This document shows, piece after piece, positions 36,687 through 45,430 of a stretch of 64,000 bases of DNA. Under the pieces are notes generated by a model, which searched no databases, had not been told where the DNA came from, and saw only the letters and a list, made by a program, of their open reading frames with translations. Within the stretch, counting starts at the first letter, position 1; each line of letters begins with the position of its first letter. Made by a program: the position numbers and the translations under genes. Source of the DNA: an uncultured Muribaculaceae bacterium (GTDB lineage: Bacteria; Bacteroidota; Bacteroidia; Bacteroidales; Muribaculaceae); NCBI GenBank assembly GCA_910584125.1, contig CAJTXU010000006.1, forward strand, positions 22,247 to 86,246, written 5' to 3'.

Positions 36687-37562
36687 ATGGCTAAAAGAAA
36701 TGTAGATCTGACATCAGCGGAATGGCGTAACCTTATATTTGCCGACAAGAACAAGGAATTCGGCGCCTATACCCTTCGCGCGCAGAGCGACAAGCGTCAC
36801 AATATGGCGTTCCTCTACATGCTCGTGGGTCTGGCGGTGGTTGTGATCCTTGTGCTCTGCTGGAGCAAGTATTCGGCATATCGCGATGAGCAGCGCGCTC
36901 TCGCGCTGCAGGAGCAGAGAGAGCAGATGATGGCTCAGGCCGCCATGCAGGAGGCCGAGGAAACTCCCGAAGAGGAGGAGCCTGAAGAGCAGAAATTCGA
37001 GCAGCCTGAGATCGAAGTGCCCGAAGAGGTGCTTGCGACCGTGCAGGTGACTCAGATCGCCATCGTCGAGGCCGACAAGGTCAAGAACGAGGTGATGGAT
37101 ATGGAGACTCAGAAGGAAGACAACACCGCACGTGGCGTCGTGACCCAGGAGGGTAGCGACGATGCCGACAAGTTCAAGGCGGTCCAGGAGCAGGTTGTCG
37201 TCAAGGAGCCCGAGCCCGAGGTCGTTAAGCCCAAGGAGGAGGAAATCTTCGTTGCCGTCGAGCAGCAGGCTGAATTCCCCGGCGGTCAGGCGGCCCTCAT
37301 GAAGTGGCTCAGCAACAATATCCGCTATCCGGAGTCGGCTCAGCAGAATGACATCCAGGGCCGCGTGGTCGTGAAGTTCGTCGTCGAGAAGGACGGTTCG
37401 ATTGGCCAGGCCACAATCGCCAAGGGTGTCGACAAGGACCTTGACCGCGAGGCCATCCGCGTGGTCAAGAAGATGCCCAGGTGGCAGCCCGGCAAGAACA
37501 ACGGCGTCGCCGTTCGAAGCTACTTCACGCTGCCCGTGACATTTAAACTTCAGAATCAATAA
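36687..37562 (+). CDS. tonB: TonB energy-transducing protein
   Basis: Transmits inner-membrane energy to outer-membrane TonB-dependent receptors (SusC-type in this phylum). 291 residues: a cytoplasmic start with the Bacteroidetes TonB signature SAEWRNLIFADKNKEFGAYTLR; one transmembrane helix (MLVGLAVVVILVLCW, about residues 45-60); an acidic Glu/Pro-rich linker to about residue 190; and a C-terminal TonB domain (FPGGQAALMKWLSNNIRYPE, then GRVVVKFVVEKDGSIG and PRWQPGKNNG). The linker has more Glu than the Lys-Pro linker of E. coli. It ends in a strong terminator. Confidence 0.94.
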   Translation: MAKRNVDLTSAEWRNLIFADKNKEFGAYTLRAQSDKRHNMAFLYMLVGLAVVVILVLCWSKYSAYRDEQRALALQEQREQMMAQAAMQEAEETPEEEEPEEQKFEQPEIEVPEEVLATVQVTQIAIVEADKVKNEVMDMETQKEDNTARGVVTQEGSDDADKFKAVQEQVVVKEPEPEVVKPKEEEIFVAVEQQAEFPGGQAALMKWLSNNIRYPESAQQNDIQGRVVVKFVVEKDGSIGQATIAKGVDKDLDREAIRVVKKMPRWQPGKNNGVAVRSYFTLPVTFKLQNQ

Positions 37563-37583
37563 TTGAGATTCCTATAATTTGGG

Positions 37584-37615
37584 AGAGGAGGGTCATATCG
37601 ATCCTCCTCTTTTTT
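37584..37615 (+). terminator. tonB terminator
   Basis: AGAGGAGG (37584-37591) pairs with CCTCCTCT (37603-37610) around an 11-nt loop, followed by six T. Confidence 0.9.
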
Positions 37616-37755
37616 CAGTTGCACGCGGTCGCGGTTTCCGCGCCGTGCGTCGCTGAACTTATAGGGCGCATTATTGTTAAAATATTAAAAGAAACAAAAA
37701 CGAACCGACCGGGCCGGGCCACAGCCCCGGGCAGCCGGTGTAAAACAGACAAGTT

Positions 37756-37968
37756 ATGAAAGGGAACGAAAATTACGGGGGCGGTGCTCCCAGAGGCGCG
37801 AGACTCGCGTTCGGCATTCTGATGATATTGGTCTATGTCGGTATCGGCATTCTCCTGATTCTTAATAGAACAATCATCCCCAACACTGCTATCAGCTGTG
37901 TCATCGGCGGTCTGCTATGCGCATACGGCGTGTGGAGGGCTGTGCGGCTCTATAAAGGCTGGAACTGA
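37756..37968 (+). CDS. Small two-helix membrane protein in the TonB-PstS region
   Basis: A 70-residue protein; family not recognised. A Gly-rich start (MKGNENYGGGAPRGAR) is followed by two hydrophobic helices (LAFGILMILVYVGIGILLIL and AISCVIGGLLCAYGVW) and a short basic end (RAVRLYKGWN). It lies 45 bp before the PstS-like gene, behind the tonB terminator. Small proteins of this kind recur at this place in Bacteroidales genomes, but no role is known to me. Confidence 0.65.
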   Translation: MKGNENYGGGAPRGARLAFGILMILVYVGIGILLILNRTIIPNTAISCVIGGLLCAYGVWRAVRLYKGWN

Positions 37969-38013
37969 CGTCTGGCGGCAAACATCCGAATGGTTCGGCT
38001 AAAACATACTGAC

Positions 38014-39018
38014 ATGAAAATTCTACAATATGTAGTGATAGGACTCTCGGCCCTCGTGGGGCTGGGAGCCGTGTCGTGCGGACAGGTGAAGCGTGGCGAG
38101 TATGCCAAGGGCAGCGGCACGATCTTCTGCGACGACGGGTTCAAGAACATCCTCGACGAGGAGATCGACGTGTTCGAGTTCTCGTATCCCGGGTCGTCGA
38201 TCATACCGTTCTACGTCAGCGAGCAGGAGGCGATCGACACCCTTCTCTCCGATGGCTCGGACGCCATAATCGTGACGCGCGAGCTCACCAAGGACCAGCG
38301 CGAATACATGAAGACGAAGTTCAAGAAGATAGTCCGCACGCATTGCATCGCCGTCGACGCCGTGGCGCTGATCGCCAACAAGGACAACAACGTCACGACG
38401 CTCTCGATGCAGGAGATTGGCGACATACTCAACGGCAAGATCACGAAGTGGAGCCAGCTGGCCGGCAACGACACGGCGACGATCAAGCTCGTGTTCGACA
38501 ACGCCGGGAGCTCGACCGTAAGCTATATGCGCGAGAAGTTCCTGCCCGAGGGGAGGAAGATGTCGGACAACCCCAACGCATACGCGCAGAAGAACAACGC
38601 CTCGGTGTTCGACATAGTGAAGAAAGACCGCGACGCGCTCGGCATCATCAGCGTAAGCTGGCTCGGCGACGACCTTAGCGCGGCCCGTAAGGTGCCCGTC
38701 GACAAGCGATACGAAGACTATAAGAACGAGAACGACACCGTGGCCACCAACCTCACCACGGAGGTGAGCATCATCAAGGTCAGCAACCCCACGCAGGACA
38801 ACGACTTCAACCCCGTCGCCTACAAGCCGTATCAGGTCTATATCAACTCGGGCGAATATCCGCTGTTCCGCAAGGTATACATGATTACCACGGCCCCGAA
38901 GTCGTCGGTGGTCAACAGCTTCTATATGTTCGTCACCGGTTTCGCGGGGCAGAAGATCATCTCGAAGACGGGCATCCTACCATACCACATGAACGCGCGC
39001 GTGGTCGAGCTGAAATGA
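38014..39018 (+). CDS. PstS-like phosphate-binding lipoprotein
   Basis: A 334-residue periplasmic-binding-protein-superfamily lipoprotein. The ATG at 38014 gives a leader ending in the lipobox GLGAVSC. The PstS/PBP-like pattern follows: SGTIFCDDGFKN, DAIIVTRELTKDQREYM, AVDAVALIANKDN, and the phosphate-loop-like DNAGSSTVSYMREKFLP, where PstS has the oxyanion-binding SGT/S loop. No PstCAB ABC-transporter genes are adjacent. Here it sits between the TonB machinery and a TPR protein, so it may sense or hand over a ligand for a TonB-coupled system. The ligand is not proven. Confidence 0.8.
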   Translation: MKILQYVVIGLSALVGLGAVSCGQVKRGEYAKGSGTIFCDDGFKNILDEEIDVFEFSYPGSSIIPFYVSEQEAIDTLLSDGSDAIIVTRELTKDQREYMKTKFKKIVRTHCIAVDAVALIANKDNNVTTLSMQEIGDILNGKITKWSQLAGNDTATIKLVFDNAGSSTVSYMREKFLPEGRKMSDNPNAYAQKNNASVFDIVKKDRDALGIISVSWLGDDLSAARKVPVDKRYEDYKNENDTVATNLTTEVSIIKVSNPTQDNDFNPVAYKPYQVYINSGEYPLFRKVYMITTAPKSSVVNSFYMFVTGFAGQKIISKTGILPYHMNARVVELK

Positions 39019-39064
39019 CACGACGCGACGCCCAATGCGAAAATAGGATAAAAATTAGTGAATA

Positions 39065-39097
39065 AAGTGCTGCCGGCTTGATAAACCGACGGCACTT
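39065..39097 (+). other. Hairpin between the PstS-like and TPR genes
   Basis: AAGTGCTGCCGG can pair with CCGACGGCACTT (one wobble, one mismatch, 9-nt loop). There is no T-run after it, so a partial terminator or processing site is as likely as a full terminator. The next 150 bp to the TPR gene hold further G+C-rich inverted sequence and an A-rich start region. Confidence 0.4.
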
Positions 39098-39246
39098 AAT
39101 ACAATCTAAAAGGCAAATCCTCGTTAAAACGAAAGGCCCCGGGACCGCGGAGCGTGACCGACGTCGCTGCGCCGGCGCCGAGGCCGGAGATGCAGGGATT
39201 TGCCCGGGCAAGTAGACAACAAAGGAAAACAGTAAACATATACGAT

Positions 39247-40914
39247 ATGAAATTTAAAGGAATTTTTGCACTCTGTCTGGCAGGCGTGTCGATGACCGCG
39301 ATGGCCCAGACTCATGTAGACGGCGAGGAATACTACAAGGCCGACCAGCTTGAGAATGCCAAGGACCTTCTGAAGCGCAGCCTCTCGAATCCTCAGACCG
39401 ACAAGGCCGTCAGCGACTACTATCTCGGACTCATCGCGTTCGAGGAGGGTAAGGACTCTGAGGCCGCCAACTATTTCAGCCAGGGTATCTCGGCCAATCC
39501 CGAATATGCCTACAACTATGTGGGCCAGGGGCTGCTGAAGCTGAAGGCCGGCGACCAGAAGGGCGCCGAGGAGCTCTTCAAGACAGCCGACAAGAACTCC
39601 AAGAAGGATGCGTCGCTCCAGATCGCCATAGCCCGCGCCTACGACCGTGTCGATCCCGTCCGCTACGAGAAGCAGATCACGAAGCAGGTGGAGAAGGCCC
39701 GCAAGTTCAATATGGAGAACCCCGACATCTACATCTTCGAGGGCGACCAGTTCAAGGATCAGGTGAAGAACGCCGACCAGTCGCTGGCCAACACGCTCGT
39801 CGGCAAGGCGGCCGGTATGTACGAGATGGCGGCCAACTACGACAAGAACGCGACGGCGGCCTACGTGAAGTATGCCAACCTCTTCACGATGGTCAACCCC
39901 GACTACGCAATCAAGATGCTCAACAATCTGCTCAGCGTGAACCCCGCGTCGGCGCTCGGACAGCGTGAGCTCGCCAACGCATACTACAACAAGAAGGATT
40001 ACGCCAACGCCGCGAAGCAGTATGCCGCATACGTTCAGAACCCCAGTCACTTCAAGAGCGACGAGAGCCGCTACGCCTTCCTGCTCTTCTACGGTCAGGA
40101 CTTCAATAACGGCTATGACTACGCGTCGAAGCTGCTCGCCGAGGATCCCTCGAACTTCACCGCCCAGCGTTATCAGTTCATGAACGCCGCCCAGATCAAG
40201 GAGATGAAAGACCAGCTTCTTCCGATGGCCGAGGCGCTCTACGCGGCCCACAAGGCGAATCCCGACAAGAACAAGTTCGCCGCCATCGACTACACGCTGA
40301 TCGCGGCCGAGCTCACCGACGCCAAGCGTCCCGCCGAGGCAGTGGCGGTGCTCGAGGAGGGTATCAAGGATATCCCCGACAACCTGAACTTCTACAAGCA
40401 GCTCGCGAACGTATATGTCGACGAGAACGACCTCGCCAAGGCGTCCGACACATATGCGCTCTATCTCGCCAAGAACGACGAGGCCGGATACAACGACTTC
40501 GTACAGCAGGCGCTCTACGCATACTTCGCAGGCGCTCAGAATCTGCAGGCCGATCCCGCCAAGTCGCAGAAATACCTCGGCATCGCCTCCGAGTACGCCA
40601 CAAAGGCCTCGAACATGGCCGAGAACCAGTACAAGCCCGTGAAGATCCTCGGCGACATAGCGATCGCCCAGGCTCCCAACGACGAGGCCCGCAAGTCGGC
40701 CGGCCAGCCCCTCTACGAGAAGGCCATCGTCCTGCTCGAGAACTCGGCCGATCCCTCGCGCTACACGTCGGACGCGAAGTCCATCTACAGCTACCTCGGC
40801 AACTATTATGTGGGCAAGGACAACATCGCCAAGGCAAAGGAATACTTCAACAAGTATCTCCAGCTCGCCCCCAACGACGAGGCCGTCCGCGACTACGTCT
40901 CGAAACTGAAATAA
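39247..40914 (+). CDS. Periplasmic tetratricopeptide-repeat protein
   Basis: A 555-residue exported protein. The ATG at 39247 gives a signal peptide (MKFKGIFALCLAGVSMTAMA). The whole mature part is made of helical TPR units with the A/G/Y pattern (ALGQRELANAYYNKKDYANA, and GNYYVGKDNIAKAKEYFNKY at the end), at least ten copies by eye. TPR scaffolds bind partner proteins. A gene of this type at the end of the TonB-PstS cluster is common in Bacteroidales, which suggests a role in envelope transport. It is followed by a strong terminator. Confidence 0.85.
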   Translation: MKFKGIFALCLAGVSMTAMAQTHVDGEEYYKADQLENAKDLLKRSLSNPQTDKAVSDYYLGLIAFEEGKDSEAANYFSQGISANPEYAYNYVGQGLLKLKAGDQKGAEELFKTADKNSKKDASLQIAIARAYDRVDPVRYEKQITKQVEKARKFNMENPDIYIFEGDQFKDQVKNADQSLANTLVGKAAGMYEMAANYDKNATAAYVKYANLFTMVNPDYAIKMLNNLLSVNPASALGQRELANAYYNKKDYANAAKQYAAYVQNPSHFKSDESRYAFLLFYGQDFNNGYDYASKLLAEDPSNFTAQRYQFMNAAQIKEMKDQLLPMAEALYAAHKANPDKNKFAAIDYTLIAAELTDAKRPAEAVAVLEEGIKDIPDNLNFYKQLANVYVDENDLAKASDTYALYLAKNDEAGYNDFVQQALYAYFAGAQNLQADPAKSQKYLGIASEYATKASNMAENQYKPVKILGDIAIAQAPNDEARKSAGQPLYEKAIVLLENSADPSRYTSDAKSIYSYLGNYYVGKDNIAKAKEYFNKYLQLAPNDEAVRDYVSKLK

Positions 40915-40945
40915 GCCAGACAAATAGCCGTTATTCTCTTAGTAG

Positions 40946-40980
40946 GTGCACCGCTCAGTTAGAGTGGTGCACTTTCTTAT
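40946..40980 (+). terminator. Terminator after the TPR gene
   Basis: An 11-bp stem GTGCACCGCTC/GAGTGGTGCAC (one G-T wobble) with a 5-nt loop, then TTTCTTATTAT. Confidence 0.85.
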
Positions 40981-41004
40981 TATCAAGCTTCAACTGCAAA
41001 CAAA

Positions 41005-41709
41005 ATGTTTGTCAGATACAAGAACACTGAAGGTGCTTCAATCTATGAACCGGACAAGCCCTACAATGAGCAGGTTCAGATCGGCCGTCAATGGATCGAG
41101 GGTTCGGAAATAGTCAATTCGAGGGAGTACATGGTTGTGTGGAATGAGAGTAAGGGTATATTGGGGACATTTACTGGTAAGTCAGCTTATATAAGAAAAA
41201 GCGGAGACAAAATCTACGCAATAGTTCCCGAAAGACTTGACATCGGCGAATTTCTTCTGTATGACTTTTCTCTTGCTCCCGGAGAATTCGTGATCACTAT
41301 GCCATATGGCGGAGGTCAGGGTTTCCCTTATCTGGATCCTTTTCATTTCTATTGTGACGGGATTGAACTGATAAATTCAGAAGGCATGGATTTTGAAAGC
41401 ATGGAGGTTAATGTTGTGAACCCCAGAGATGGTAACCCCGGCTCTTCGATACGATGGATTAAAGGAATCGGTAGCGAGTGCGGTCTGCTGCGTAACTATA
41501 ATGGCAGCCGGTTCAGAATCTTCAAGGTTTATCACAACGGCGAGCTTGTTTATTCCGTTCCAGACCCCTATTCGTTATCAGTTGACGGAGTAATTGAGGA
41601 TAATTGCAATCAAGGCGACAGTAAAATTTATGACCTCAACGGCCGCGAAGTCAGAGAAGGCTCAAAAGGGCTTTTCATACGGAACGGAAAGAAGATAATT
41701 GTCCGTTAA
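41005..41709 (+). CDS. Protein with T9SS-type C-terminal tail, apparently lacking its N terminus
   Basis: A 234-residue ORF. The C-terminal part reads KIYDLNGREVREGSKGLFI then RNGKKIIVR, a T9SS/Por-type sorting-like end, which normally belongs to exported proteins. Yet the ORF starts with MFVRYKNTEGASIYEP and has no signal peptide. Upstream codons in frame (to the TAG at 40960) run through the terminator of the TPR gene and do not supply one. Base composition is clearly more A+T-rich than the flanks. It could be a 5'-truncated remnant of a longer secreted protein, or use an unknown start. No promoter is recognised in the 30 bp upstream. Function unknown. Confidence 0.55.
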   Translation: MFVRYKNTEGASIYEPDKPYNEQVQIGRQWIEGSEIVNSREYMVVWNESKGILGTFTGKSAYIRKSGDKIYAIVPERLDIGEFLLYDFSLAPGEFVITMPYGGGQGFPYLDPFHFYCDGIELINSEGMDFESMEVNVVNPRDGNPGSSIRWIKGIGSECGLLRNYNGSRFRIFKVYHNGELVYSVPDPYSLSVDGVIEDNCNQGDSKIYDLNGREVREGSKGLFIRNGKKIIVR

Positions 41710-41780
41710 AGAAATCCAAGCTTGAAACAGACGTCCTAAGAGAAAAGAATATCGTGACAGGACGTTTGACCCCCAAAAAT

Positions 41781-41811
41781 GCCGACCGACATCGGGCGGC
41801 TCTCTTTTTTT
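41781..41811 (+). terminator. Terminator before nqrA
   Basis: GCCGACCG and CGGGCGGC (one A-G mismatch, 4-nt loop), then TCTCTTTTTTT. It ends transcription of the T9SS-tail ORF. Confidence 0.8.
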
Positions 41812-41864
41812 AGGGACCATTATTGAAATTTTTCTTTAATTTGGCATAAGAGGAGAAGAAAATT

Positions 41865-41895
41865 TTGGAAAGGTTAACGATTTTTTATATTTTTG
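41865..41895 (+). promoter_or_regulatory. nqr operon promoter (TTG-N20-TATTTTTG)
   Basis: TTG at 41865-41867, 20 bp, TATTTTTG at 41888-41895. The nqrA ATG follows 25 bp later. Confidence 0.75.
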
Positions 41896-41920
41896 CAGAA
41901 TAATCCCAAACGGATAGGCA

Positions 41921-43252
41921 ATGAGCAAGATTATCAAAATAAAGAAAGGATTGGACATCCCGTTGGAAGGGGCGGCGTCAGACAGGACGACCGTCGACGA
42001 CAGGAGTGTCCTGTTCGGCATCACGCCCGATGATTTCCCGGGTTATACCTGGAAGGCCGCGGTCAAGGCCGGCGACATGGTGGCGGCCGGCGACGCGCTG
42101 CTTTACGCCAAGGAAGACGAGCGTCTGTGCCTCACGAGCCCCGTCGCCGGCAAGGTGGCGGAGATCCATCGCGGAGAACGCCGCAAGATAGAGTACGTCT
42201 CCGTTGAAAAGGGAGAACGGCAGGAGTCGCGCGATTTCGGCAAGGCCACCGACAAGAATGCCCGCATGGACGCGCTGATGCGCAGCGGGCTTTTCGCCAT
42301 GATGCGCCAGCGCCCGTTCGACATTGTTCCCTTCGTGGGCGTCACGCCGCGCGACATCTTCGTGACAGCGTTCGACACCGCGCCTCTCGCCACGGAGATG
42401 ACAGGCGGGGAGGAGCGCCGCTGGCTTGAGACCGGACTGAAAGCCCTCGCGGCGTTCACGTCGGGTAAGGTCTACCTGTCGGTGCGCGCCGGGTCGGGCA
42501 TCACGAGCTCCGTGGCCGAGGTCTACGAGTTCGAAGGGCCGCATCCCGCCGGCAACGTAGGCACCCAGATAGCCGCCATCAAGCCTGTCAACAAGGGTGA
42601 GACCGTCTGGTCACTCGATGCGGTGACGGCGTCGAGAATCGGTCGACTGATGGAGACCGGCAAGGTCGATTATTCCGCCCGCGTGGCCCTCACCGGCCCC
42701 GACATGAAGGATCCGCATATCGTCGAGACCACCGTCGGTGCGTCGCTCGCCACTCTGCTCGACGGCCAGCTCGACGGCCAGAAGACGATACGACTCATAT
42801 CGGGCAACGTACTGACAGGTGTGCGCGTGCAGACCGCCAACGGCTTTCTGCGTTATCCCTACCGCCAGGTCACCGCTATCGACGAGGGCAACGACGCCGA
42901 CGAATTCATGGGCTGGGCATCGCTCGACCCTAAGAAATACAGCGTGAAGCGCACGTTCCCCGCCTTCCTGCGCGGACTCTCTAAGCCGTTCAACTTCGAC
43001 GCCCGCGTCAAGGGCGGCCATCGCGCCATGATCCTCAGCGGAGAATACGACAAGGTGTTCCCGATGGACATCTATCCCGAGTATCTGATCAAGGCCATCA
43101 TGGCTAAGGACATAGAGCGCATGGAGCAGCTCGGCATCTACGAGGTGGCTCCCGAGGACTTCGCGTTGCCCGAGTTTGTCGACACATCGAAGATCGAGCT
43201 TCAGAAAGTCGTCCGCGACGGTCTCGACTACCTGCGGAAGGAAACGCTCTAA
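41921..43252 (+). CDS. nqrA: Na+-translocating NADH:quinone reductase subunit A
   Basis: A peripheral cytoplasmic subunit of the Na+-NQR pump, implicated in quinone binding. The 443 residues show the typical start KIIKIKKGLDIPLEGA; the biotinyl-lipoyl-like region DDFPGYTWKAAVKAGDMVAA followed by PVAGKVAEIHRGERR; GSGITSSVAEVYEFEGPHPAG; and near the C terminus GEYDKVFPMDIYPEYLIKAI. The C-terminal third resembles the SLBB-like domain. It is first gene of nqrABCDEF, in the order found in Vibrio and Bacteroides. The gap of 211 bp to nqrB has short repeats but no terminator. Confidence 0.96.
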   Translation: MSKIIKIKKGLDIPLEGAASDRTTVDDRSVLFGITPDDFPGYTWKAAVKAGDMVAAGDALLYAKEDERLCLTSPVAGKVAEIHRGERRKIEYVSVEKGERQESRDFGKATDKNARMDALMRSGLFAMMRQRPFDIVPFVGVTPRDIFVTAFDTAPLATEMTGGEERRWLETGLKALAAFTSGKVYLSVRAGSGITSSVAEVYEFEGPHPAGNVGTQIAAIKPVNKGETVWSLDAVTASRIGRLMETGKVDYSARVALTGPDMKDPHIVETTVGASLATLLDGQLDGQKTIRLISGNVLTGVRVQTANGFLRYPYRQVTAIDEGNDADEFMGWASLDPKKYSVKRTFPAFLRGLSKPFNFDARVKGGHRAMILSGEYDKVFPMDIYPEYLIKAIMAKDIERMEQLGIYEVAPEDFALPEFVDTSKIELQKVVRDGLDYLRKETL

Positions 43253-43463
43253 GTAAGTAACAAGTATTAAGTAATAAGTAATACGGGCAATGTGAAACGA
43301 GCATTGATTGACTGAAAACAAATGATCAGAAGTTCGTTATCCCTTATTTTGAAATTTACCGTCTATTCCTTATGACTTATTATTTGCAGGTGCTTAGGGG
43401 GCTCTGCTTCGTTAAACCGTAAACTGAAACACTAAATCATAAACTCTCTTCACTCAGACAGTC
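43253..43463 (+). repeat. nqrA-nqrB spacer with AAGTAA repeats
   Basis: A 211-bp gap without a gene. The first 30 bp are imperfect AAGTAA/AAGTATT repeats. AAGTAATAAGTAA at 43269-43281 recurs before bioA at 61448. An inverted copy (ACTTATTA) lies near 43377. It is longer than the other nqr spacers (6-40 bp), and no promoter consensus is recognised. The gap could be a place of mRNA processing or a second promoter. Confidence 0.55.
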
Positions 43464-44654
43464 GTGAAAGGATTAAAGAAAAAAATCGACAGTATCAAGC
43501 CCAAGTTCGAAAAGGGGGGCAAGCTCGAGAAGCTTCACTCCGTTTTCGACGGCTTCTATACGTTCCTTTTCACGCCCAACGAAACGTCGCGTTCGGGCGT
43601 GCATATCCACGACAGCAACGACTCCAAGCGCACGATGATCACGGTGGTGATCGCGCTGCTGCCCTGCTGCCTGTTCGGAATGTGGAACATCGGTCTGCAG
43701 CATTTCATGGCCATAGGAGACCCGAGCCGCGAGTTCTTCCGCCTCTTCTTCTACGGCTTCTTCGCCGTGCTGCCCCAGATTCTCACCGCCTACATAGTGG
43801 GCCTCGGCATCGAGTTCATCGTGGCGCAGATGCGCGGACATGAGATCCAGGAGGGATTTCTCGTGTCGGGTATCCTGATTCCGATGATATGCCCGGTCGA
43901 CACCCCCTGCTGGATGCTCGCCATCGCGGTGGCGTTCGCCGTCATCTTCGCCAAGGAGGTATTCGGCGGCACCGGCTACAACTTCCTCAATGTCGCGCTC
44001 GTGACCCGCGCGTTCCTCTTCTTCAGCTACCCGTCGAAGATGAGCGGCGACAACGTGTTCGTGCAGCTCGGCGGCCAGACGGCCGTAGACTCCTATTCCG
44101 GAGCGACGCCGCTCGGACAGCTCGCGTCGTCAGACGCCGGATGGCAGGTCACCAACATCGTGGGCGACCCGCTGTCGTACACCGACATCTTCATGGGATT
44201 CTATCCCGGTTCGTGGGGTGAGACCTCCTGTCTCTGCATCTGCATCGGAGCGGCGATCCTGCTGCTCACCGGCATGGCCAACTGGCGCATCATGCTCTCC
44301 GCGCTGCTCGGCGGCTTCTTCATGGCCCTCGTGGCCCACAACTGGGCCAGCCCGCTCTATCCCGTGTCGTACATCAATCCGTTCATGCAGCTCGGTCTGG
44401 GCGGCTTCCTGTTCGCGATCGTCTTCATGGCCACCGACCCCGTCACGGCATGCCGCACCAACACCGGCAAGTACATCTACGGCGCGCTGATAGGCATAAT
44501 CGCGATCCTGATCCGCGTCTACAACACCGGTTATCCCGAGGGCGCCATGCTCGCCGTGCTTCTCATGAACTGCTTCGCGCCGCTCATCGACTATTGTGTG
44601 GTCAACGCCAACATCCGCCGTCGCATGCGCCGCGTCACAGTAAAGAACTCATAA
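43464..44654 (+). CDS. nqrB: Na+-NQR subunit B
   Basis: An integral membrane subunit carrying covalent FMN. GTG start at 43464, 396 residues. After an N-terminal helical part there are about ten hydrophobic helices. The FMN-attachment motif is DSYSGATPLGQL (about residue 213; the flavin is bound to the Thr). FAKEVFGGTGYNFLNVALVTRAF is the conserved NqrB/RnfD stretch. It belongs to the sodium channel core with D and E. nqrC follows after 21 bp. Confidence 0.96.
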   Translation: MKGLKKKIDSIKPKFEKGGKLEKLHSVFDGFYTFLFTPNETSRSGVHIHDSNDSKRTMITVVIALLPCCLFGMWNIGLQHFMAIGDPSREFFRLFFYGFFAVLPQILTAYIVGLGIEFIVAQMRGHEIQEGFLVSGILIPMICPVDTPCWMLAIAVAFAVIFAKEVFGGTGYNFLNVALVTRAFLFFSYPSKMSGDNVFVQLGGQTAVDSYSGATPLGQLASSDAGWQVTNIVGDPLSYTDIFMGFYPGSWGETSCLCICIGAAILLLTGMANWRIMLSALLGGFFMALVAHNWASPLYPVSYINPFMQLGLGGFLFAIVFMATDPVTACRTNTGKYIYGALIGIIAILIRVYNTGYPEGAMLAVLLMNCFAPLIDYCVVNANIRRRMRRVTVKNS

Positions 44655-44675
44655 CGCCTCAAACAACATAAGGAC

Positions 44676-45392
44676 ATGAACAGACAGAGCAATACATACA
44701 CTATAATCTATTCGGTGGTGCTTGTGCTGATAGTCGGCGTTGTGCTTTCGCTGGTATATCAGGCGCTCCGCCCGCAGCAGGAGGAGAACATCGCCAACGA
44801 CACCAAGCGCCAGATCCTCGCGGCCGCGCTCATCACCCCCTCGGAGGGCCAGACCGTGGCCGAGCTCTACGACAGCCACATCACAGAGTCGTATATCGTC
44901 AACGCCGACGGCCGCAAGGTCGACGGCGACCTCAATCCGTTTGACGTCAACGTCGCTATGGAGAAGAAGAAACCGGCCGCAGAGCGTCTGCTCCCCGTCT
45001 TCGTCTGCAACACCGACAAGGGCGTCAAATACATCGTGCCCGTCTACGGCGCCGGACTCTGGGGCCCGATCTGGGGATACATAGCCATGGACTCCAACGG
45101 CGACACGATCTACGGCGCCTACTTCGCGCATCAGGGCGAGACCCCGGGCCTCGGCGCCGAGATCGAGAAACCGGCGTTCAGCTCGCAGTTCGAGGGCAAG
45201 GACATCTTCGCCGCCGACGGCGCGTTCCAGTCGGTCAAGGTGGTGAAGAACGGTCAGGAACCCGCCGAAGGCGCGTACGTGCACGCCATCAGCGGAGGCA
45301 CGATCACCAGCCAGGGCGTACAGAAGATGCTTCAGGATTCGCTGGAGCCCTACACGGCGTTCTTCAAGTCGCTTGCCTCGGCCAGGCAATAG
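44676..45392 (+). CDS. nqrC: Na+-NQR subunit C
   Basis: A membrane-anchored periplasmic flavoprotein. 238 residues: one N-terminal membrane helix (YTIIYSVVLVLIVGVVLSLVY), then the periplasmic FMN domain. The flavin-attachment site is HAISGGTITSQGVQ near residue 205 (Thr of SG.T; Vibrio has SGAT). Other family motifs are VYGAGLWGPIWGYIAMD and HQGETPGLGAEIEKP. It accepts electrons from NqrF by way of NqrD/E and passes them to NqrB. Confidence 0.96.
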   Translation: MNRQSNTYTIIYSVVLVLIVGVVLSLVYQALRPQQEENIANDTKRQILAAALITPSEGQTVAELYDSHITESYIVNADGRKVDGDLNPFDVNVAMEKKKPAAERLLPVFVCNTDKGVKYIVPVYGAGLWGPIWGYIAMDSNGDTIYGAYFAHQGETPGLGAEIEKPAFSSQFEGKDIFAADGAFQSVKVVKNGQEPAEGAYVHAISGGTITSQGVQKMLQDSLEPYTAFFKSLASARQ

Positions 45393-45430
45393 TTCAAACA
45401 TTCTGATTATACTGTAAGACACATATAGAA

